In this document: piece by piece, positions 6,056 through 9,684 of the stretch | Layout: each line of letters starts with the position of its first letter | How positions within the stretch are numbered: position 1 is the stretch's first letter | Assembly (NCBI GenBank): GCA_018400255.1 | Contig: JAGYMO010000324.1 | Location: 1 to 9,684 of the forward strand | Reading direction: 5' to 3' | Length of the DNA: 9,684 bases | Source: Deltaproteobacteria bacterium | GTDB lineage: Bacteria; Desulfobacterota; DSM-4660; Desulfatiglandales; B25-G16 | Program-made: the position numbers and the translations under genes | Notes under the pieces: generated by a model | Database searches by the model: none | The model's input: the letters and a program-made list of their open reading frames with translations, nothing else | Told to the model about the DNA's origin: nothing

Positions 6056-7211
6056 ATTGGCTGAGAGGATTACAAAACTTCCCCCTTATTTGTTCAAGGA
6101 TATGGACCAAAAAATAAACGAGATGGTTAAAAAGGGCGTGGACGTAATCAATCTCGGAATTGGAGACCCTGATCTCCCAACGCCTGTAAAAATTGTTGAT
6201 TCAATGGCGGAGGCGATTAGAAATCCCAAAAACCATCACTATCCATCCTACACTGGCATGGAAGAATTTATTGCCGCTATAGGAAAATGGTATGATCAAA
6301 GATTTTCAGTTAGCCTGGATCCAAAAAATGAGATATTGGCCCTCATAGGCGCAAAAGAGGGTGTAGCCCACCTACCACTGGCATTCATAAACCCTGGTGA
6401 TATTGTGCTCATAACCTCACCGTCTTACCCAGTTTATAACAGCGGAACCCTTTTTGCCGGTGGAGAACCTTACTTCCTTCCCCTTATAAAGGAAAACGAC
6501 TTTATGCCTGACCTTTCATCCATACCAACAAATATTATAGAAAAGGCCAAGATGCTATGGTTAAACTACCCAAACAACCCAACCTCCGCTGTAGCCACTA
6601 AAGAATTCTTCGAAGATACAGTTGATTTCGCCCGAACAAATAACATATTACTATGTCATGATCTTACATACAGTGAAATAGCATTTGATAATTACAGACC
6701 CATCAGTATTCTTGAAATCGAAGGAGCAAAGAATGTGTGTATCGAGTTTCACTCGCTGTCAAAGACATATAGCATGACCGGATGGAGAATAGGTTTTGCT
6801 GCAGGCAATAAGGAAGCAATTAAAGGTTTAGGCCTTATAAAAAGTAACATTGACTCTGGAATCTTCCAGGCTATTCAAATAGCAGGTATTGAGGCCCTTA
6901 GGCTATATGAGGAAAGCAATGAACAGATAAAAGAGGTCTACAAAAGAAGAAGAGACATTATGGTTCAAAAACTACAAGAATCCGGCTTTACGCTAAACAA
7001 ACCAAAGGCTACATTTTATCTGTGGATTCCAATACCTCATTCATATACATCGGTGGGCTTTGCGGAAAGGCTTTTAACAGAAGCGGGTGTAGTAGTAACT
7101 CCTGGTAATGGATTTGGCCGGCCTGGTGAAGGCTATATAAGGCTCGCATTGACACAAAATGAAGAAAGATTAATCGAGGCCGCTGACCGGATAAAGAATA
7201 TTGAACTTTAG
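6048..7211 (+). CDS. dapL: LL-diaminopimelate aminotransferase (DapL, short type)
   Basis: DapL converts tetrahydrodipicolinate directly to LL-diaminopimelate with glutamate as amino donor, replacing the DapD-DapC-DapE acyl route in one step. The 387-aa protein is a fold-type I, class I/II aminotransferase. NYPNNPT (173-179) with N177, D205 and Y208 (CHDLTYSE) bind the cofactor, K239 (SLSKT) forms the Schiff base, R247 sits in GWRIGF and R365 (GYIRLAL) binds the substrate carboxylate. The N-terminal LPPYLF and INLGIGDPDLPTP resemble the shorter DapL of sulfate reducers and methanogens rather than the longer plant/Geobacter type. The ATG has a good AAAGGAG upstream, inside the end of dapB. Position directly after lysA-dapA-dapB is the strongest evidence for DapL over an alanine or aspartate aminotransferase, which share the same motifs. 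Confidence 0.88.
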   Translation: MFELAERITKLPPYLFKDMDQKINEMVKKGVDVINLGIGDPDLPTPVKIVDSMAEAIRNPKNHHYPSYTGMEEFIAAIGKWYDQRFSVSLDPKNEILALIGAKEGVAHLPLAFINPGDIVLITSPSYPVYNSGTLFAGGEPYFLPLIKENDFMPDLSSIPTNIIEKAKMLWLNYPNNPTSAVATKEFFEDTVDFARTNNILLCHDLTYSEIAFDNYRPISILEIEGAKNVCIEFHSLSKTYSMTGWRIGFAAGNKEAIKGLGLIKSNIDSGIFQAIQIAGIEALRLYEESNEQIKEVYKRRRDIMVQKLQESGFTLNKPKATFYLWIPIPHSYTSVGFAERLLTEAGVVVTPGNGFGRPGEGYIRLALTQNEERLIEAADRIKNIEL

Positions 7212-7701
7212 CATTGAAGAAAAAGTGGCATATATAGGAATAGGATCAAATTTAGGGCATAAGCTTAATAACTGCCTCCAATCCATAAAAAAAATTGGCC
7301 AATTACCTAACTGCAATGTGATTGCCCGTTCATCACTATTCAAAACAGAGCCACAGGGAGTTAGAGGGCAAGACTGGTATGCCAACTGTGTTGTAAAAAT
7401 AAGAACCAAACTAACCCCCTTCGAATTATTAACGTCTCTTATGAATATAGAATTAGATATGGGCAGAATAAGGAAGAAAAAATGGGAGGCACGGATAATC
7501 GACCTTGACATATTATTATTTAATCAAGAAATCATAAGCTCAGAGAGCCTGTCAATTCCCCATCCACTTTTACATGAAAGACGGTTTGTACTGGAGCCAC
7601 TGGCAGAATTAGCGCCTGGTCTTATACACCCGATACTAAAATTGACTATTATTCAATTAAAGAATGCGCTTCCACAACGGCCTTATGTTGAAAAAATATA
7701 A
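7201..7701 (+). CDS. folK: 2-amino-4-hydroxy-6-hydroxymethyldihydropteridine pyrophosphokinase FolK
   Basis: FolK (HPPK) transfers pyrophosphate from ATP to 6-hydroxymethyl-7,8-dihydropterin, the step before dihydropteroate synthase in folate synthesis. The 166-aa protein opens with YIGIGSNLG (11-19). The signature RIIDLDILLF holds D101 and D103, the magnesium-binding aspartates equivalent to E. coli D95 and D97. IPHP (119-122), the following ERRFVLEPL and AELAP (135-139) are also typical. The TTG at 7201 overlaps the end of dapL by 11 bases; a GTG at 7225 would give MAYIGIGSNLG, close to the usual HPPK start, and is equally plausible. Neither has a strong Shine-Dalgarno, so translation may depend on ribosomes finishing dapL. 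folB and folP are not in the window, so the gene is separated from its pathway partners. Confidence 0.94.
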   Translation: MNFSIEEKVAYIGIGSNLGHKLNNCLQSIKKIGQLPNCNVIARSSLFKTEPQGVRGQDWYANCVVKIRTKLTPFELLTSLMNIELDMGRIRKKKWEARIIDLDILLFNQEIISSESLSIPHPLLHERRFVLEPLAELAPGLIHPILKLTIIQLKNALPQRPYVEKI

Positions 7702-7733
7702 TCAGCTATTACTTTATACATTAAAGGAGAAAC

Positions 7734-8375
7734 ATGAAATTCTTTATAGACACTGCAAACATAGATGAAATTAAACAAGCCAATGAATTAGGTCTATTAG
7801 ATGGTGTTACAACTAACCCAACGCTTGTTTCAAAAGAGAAAAAAAATTTCGAGCAATTAATTGAGGAGATATGCAAAATAGTGGATGGGCCGGTAAGCGC
7901 TGAGGTTACTAGCCTTGACGCGGAAGGAATGGTAAAAGAGGCCCGGTATCTATCAAAAATTGCCCCTAATGTGGTTATAAAAATCCCTATGATTACCGAA
8001 GGCATCAAGGCCACAAAAATACTTTCAGGGGAAAACATTAAAACGAATGTTACGTTAGTTTTTTCACCGCTGCAAGCATTAATAGCAGCTAAGGCTGGTG
8101 CCGCATTTGTGAGCCCCTTTATCGGGAGGCTTGACGATATTAGCAGCATTGGAATGCAAATCGTGGAAGATATCGTTACCATATATGAAAATTATGGGTT
8201 TCAAACAGAAATTATTGTAGCAAGCATCCGCAACCCAATTCATGTTTTAGATGCCTCGCTAATAGGCGCCCATATTGCAACAATACCGTTTAACGTCCTT
8301 ATCAGGCTCACCGAGCATCCACTTACAAAGATAGGCTTAGATAAATTTATGGAAGACTGGAAAAAACTAGGATAA
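7734..8375 (+). CDS. transaldolase, small TalC/FSA-like type
   Basis: The enzyme moves a dihydroxyacetone unit between sugar phosphates in the non-oxidative pentose phosphate pathway. At 213 aa it belongs to the short transaldolase/fructose-6-phosphate aldolase subfamily. FIDTANIDEI (4-13) and GVTTNPTLV (24-32) open the barrel, K83 in VIKIP is the Schiff-base lysine and NVTLVFS (105-111) precedes the SPFIGRLDD loop (127-135). Two residues separate transaldolases from aldolases here. F129 takes the place of Y131 of E. coli FsaA, and E57 takes the place of Q59. Both match true transaldolases, so I favour transaldolase activity over fructose-6-phosphate aldolase. A clear AAAGGAG lies 6 bases before the ATG. 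The next gene starts 3 bases after the stop, so the two are co-transcribed. Confidence 0.93.
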   Translation: MKFFIDTANIDEIKQANELGLLDGVTTNPTLVSKEKKNFEQLIEEICKIVDGPVSAEVTSLDAEGMVKEARYLSKIAPNVVIKIPMITEGIKATKILSGENIKTNVTLVFSPLQALIAAKAGAAFVSPFIGRLDDISSIGMQIVEDIVTIYENYGFQTEIIVASIRNPIHVLDASLIGAHIATIPFNVLIRLTEHPLTKIGLDKFMEDWKKLG

Positions 8376-8378
8376 TAC

Positions 8379-8966
8379 ATGTCACGTAATAGAATAGCCA
8401 TTCATATCGGAATCTTTGCCCTATTCTTTTTTTCGTTCTCTGTGGAAACCGCCAGCGCGGATATATATAGATTTAAGGATAAAAATGGCATCTGGCATTT
8501 TACTAATGTAAAATCAAATACGAGATATCGTCTTTTCTTAAGGACAGGCAAAATAGAGGGAAAACAATATATAATTAAGTATGACACTATAATAGGTAAC
8601 GCATCTAAAAAATTTGGGGTAGAATCTCGCCTAATAAAGGCCGTAATCATGGCAGAATCGTCCTTCAATCCCAATGCAGTATCTAAAAGTGGGGCGCAGG
8701 GACTAATGCAGTTAATGCCAATTACCGCAGATGATATGAATGTAGGTGATCCCTTTGATCCAGAGGAAAATATATACGGTGGAACTCAATACCTTAGTTT
8801 GCTCCTAAAAAAATTTAAGCATGATAAAGGGCTGGCCTTGGCTGCATACAATGCCGGACCTAAAACAGTAAGCAAACATAATTCTATTCCTCCAATACCT
8901 CAAACAGAGAAATTCGTGAGTAGGGTAATGAGATACTATAACCAGCTTGAAGGCAAAGAGAATTAA
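8379..8966 (+). CDS. secreted lytic transglycosylase, DUF4124 plus SLT domain
   Basis: This enzyme probably cleaves the glycan strands of peptidoglycan in the periplasm, forming 1,6-anhydromuropeptides. The 195-aa protein starts with a signal peptide: a basic SRNR end, a hydrophobic run at residues 7-22 and a likely cleavage after ASA (25-27). The mature protein begins DIYRFKDKNGIWHFTN, a short DUF4124-type beta motif often found at the mature N terminus of envelope proteins. Residues about 66-190 form a goose-lysozyme-like SLT domain with catalytic E93 in AESSFNP, GAQGLMQLMP (105-114) and AYNAGP (156-161). The cysteine-free mature terminus argues against a lipoprotein. Only a weak AGGA precedes the ATG, which is 3 bases after the transaldolase stop. 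The role could be cell-wall turnover or insertion of a wall-spanning machine; context does not decide. Confidence 0.92.
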   Translation: MSRNRIAIHIGIFALFFFSFSVETASADIYRFKDKNGIWHFTNVKSNTRYRLFLRTGKIEGKQYIIKYDTIIGNASKKFGVESRLIKAVIMAESSFNPNAVSKSGAQGLMQLMPITADDMNVGDPFDPEENIYGGTQYLSLLLKKFKHDKGLALAAYNAGPKTVSKHNSIPPIPQTEKFVSRVMRYYNQLEGKEN

Positions 8967-9010
8967 AGGGCACATTTCAATAAATTTTTTTCCAGTATGG
9001 CTAAATAATA

Positions 9011-9577
9011 ATGCATTCTTCTTTTGACAATAAAAACACTCCTGTAAATCTACCAAATACCCTAAGTGTTATAAGGCTCATATTTATACCGGTCGTTGTT
9101 ATATTTCTGTATATTCCAGGAAGAACAGGAGGTTTGTTGGCCGCACTCTTTTTTGTCTTGGCATCTATCACAGATCTTTTAGATGGATTTTATGCACGAA
9201 GATATAATACTGTAACCTCTATTGGAAAATTATTGGATCCATTAGCCGATAAATTACTAATTTCTGTAACCTTAATAATTCTCATTGAATTAAATAGGAT
9301 ATCTGCACTTATTGTTGCCTTGATAATAGCGAGAGAGATTGCAATAACAGGTTTAAGGGGTCTGGCAGTGTCACGCGGTAAGGTTATAGCAGCAAGTCGC
9401 TCCGGAAAATACAAAACAATATTTCAAATTGTGGCCATTACATGCCTCTGCCTTCATTACCAGTATTTAAATATTGACTTTCACGTCGTTGGGGTAGCAT
9501 TTATATGGGCTGCATTACTATTAACAATTTGGTCTGGCTTCTTATACTTTAAAAGAGCCAAAAACATGCTTTTATGA
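9011..9577 (+). CDS. pgsA: CDP-diacylglycerol--glycerol-3-phosphate 3-phosphatidyltransferase
   Basis: PgsA joins CDP-diacylglycerol and glycerol 3-phosphate to make phosphatidylglycerol phosphate, the precursor of phosphatidylglycerol and cardiolipin, in the inner membrane. The 188-aa protein has the complete CDP-alcohol phosphotransferase signature: D55, D58-G59, A62-R63, G72, D76 and D80, where the aspartates bind the metals and the last is the catalytic base. LPNTLSVIRL (14-23) precedes the first membrane segment. REIAITGLR (108-116) and GKYKTIFQ (132-139) are typical of PgsA and help exclude phosphatidylserine synthase. About six hydrophobic segments are visible (roughly 20-36, 41-54, 82-93, 98-112, 136-149 and 157-178). 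No Shine-Dalgarno precedes the ATG, and the 44-base gap before it is AT-rich. PgsA is often essential. Confidence 0.94.
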   Translation: MHSSFDNKNTPVNLPNTLSVIRLIFIPVVVIFLYIPGRTGGLLAALFFVLASITDLLDGFYARRYNTVTSIGKLLDPLADKLLISVTLIILIELNRISALIVALIIAREIAITGLRGLAVSRGKVIAASRSGKYKTIFQIVAITCLCLHYQYLNIDFHVVGVAFIWAALLLTIWSGFLYFKRAKNMLL

Positions 9578-9592
9578 AATTAAAGTTTTTTT
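9546..9592 (+). terminator. candidate terminator overlapping the pgsA end
   Basis: ACTTTAA (9546-9552) is complementary to TTAAAGT (9580-9586), and AAAAG (9551-9555) to CTTTT (9569-9573), giving a bulged AU-rich stem. It is followed by seven T residues (9586-9592). The stem begins inside the last codons of pgsA. It is weak in G-C pairs, but the T tract directly before a tRNA promoter makes a transcription end here plausible. Confidence 0.35.
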
Positions 9593-9593
9593 G

Positions 9594-9621
9594 TTGACAA
9601 AGTGAAAGAAATTACTACAAT
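9594..9621 (+). promoter_or_regulatory. promoter of tRNA-Gly
   Basis: A perfect -35 box TTGACA (9594-9599) and the -10 box TACAAT (9616-9621) are separated by 16 bases. The predicted start is near 9628, about 9 bases before the tRNA. It is the best sigma-70 type promoter in the window and shows that the tRNA is transcribed independently of pgsA. A second TACAAT at 9621-9626 would need a 21-base spacer and is less likely. Confidence 0.8.
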
Positions 9622-9636
9622 ACAATTCACAGCAAG

Positions 9637-9684
9637 GCGGGAATAGCTCAGTTGGTAGAGCATCACGTTGCCAACGTGACGGTC
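9637..9684 (+). tRNA. tRNA-Gly(GCC), 5' part, cut by window end
   Basis: The visible part starts GCGGGAATAGCTCAG, a typical tRNA-Gly acceptor strand and D arm. The anticodon stem TCACG (9663-9667) pairs with CGTGA (9675-9679) around loop TTGCCAA, so the anticodon is GCC (9670-9672), reading GGC and GGU. The variable loop is just reached; the T arm and 3' acceptor strand lie beyond the window. It has its own strong promoter. Other tRNA genes may follow outside the window. Confidence 0.94.

Noticed and set aside
7721..8182. 153-codon reverse-strand frame
   Set aside because: It is antisense to the transaldolase, whose own frame has intact catalytic motifs; the reverse translation resembles no family.

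Overview
The window is a compact, AT-rich bacterial chromosome segment in which every convincing gene reads on the + strand. It holds nine protein genes, two complete serine tRNA genes and the start of a glycine tRNA gene. A lysine/diaminopimelate gene run that uses an LL-diaminopimelate aminotransferase of the short DapL type, a small transaldolase and a DUF4124-SLT envelope protein together suggest an uncultured Desulfobacterota (deltaproteobacterial) or related anaerobic lineage. That placement is inference from gene content, not from a marker phylogeny.

Layout. Bases 1-186 carry an IS200/IS605-like palindromic hairpin at the extreme edge, then non-coding DNA. tadA (tRNA adenosine deaminase) follows at 187-636. 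tRNA-Ser(CGA) lies at 719-814, then a 363-base stretch without a convincing gene, then tRNA-Ser(GGA) at 1178-1271. The start codon of dnaX (clamp-loader tau/gamma) is only 21 bases beyond that second tRNA. Next come lysA, dapA, dapB and dapL, which together supply two of the early/middle steps, the aminotransferase shortcut and the last step of lysine and meso-diaminopimelate synthesis. folK (folate), a TalC-type transaldolase, a small secreted lytic transglycosylase and pgsA (phosphatidylglycerophosphate synthase) follow closely. A terminator-like structure and a near-consensus promoter then lead into tRNA-Gly(GCC), which is cut off by the window end.

How the genes work together. TadA and the tRNA genes belong to decoding, and DnaX to replication. 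LysA, DapA, DapB and DapL make lysine and the peptidoglycan precursor; the epimerase (dapF) and the first steps (lysC, asd) are not in the window. The lytic transglycosylase remodels peptidoglycan and PgsA makes anionic phospholipid, so the second half has an envelope flavour. dapA, dapB, dapL and the transaldolase have clear Shine-Dalgarno sequences. tadA, dnaX, lysA, folK and pgsA do not.

I found no phage, CRISPR, toxin-antitoxin or defence system and no clearly new system. The items most worth checking are two candidate slippage sites in dnaX, each with a nearby out-of-frame stop (one exactly at the end of the conserved clamp-loader core), a structured leader before dapA, and a possible nearly leaderless lysA transcript.
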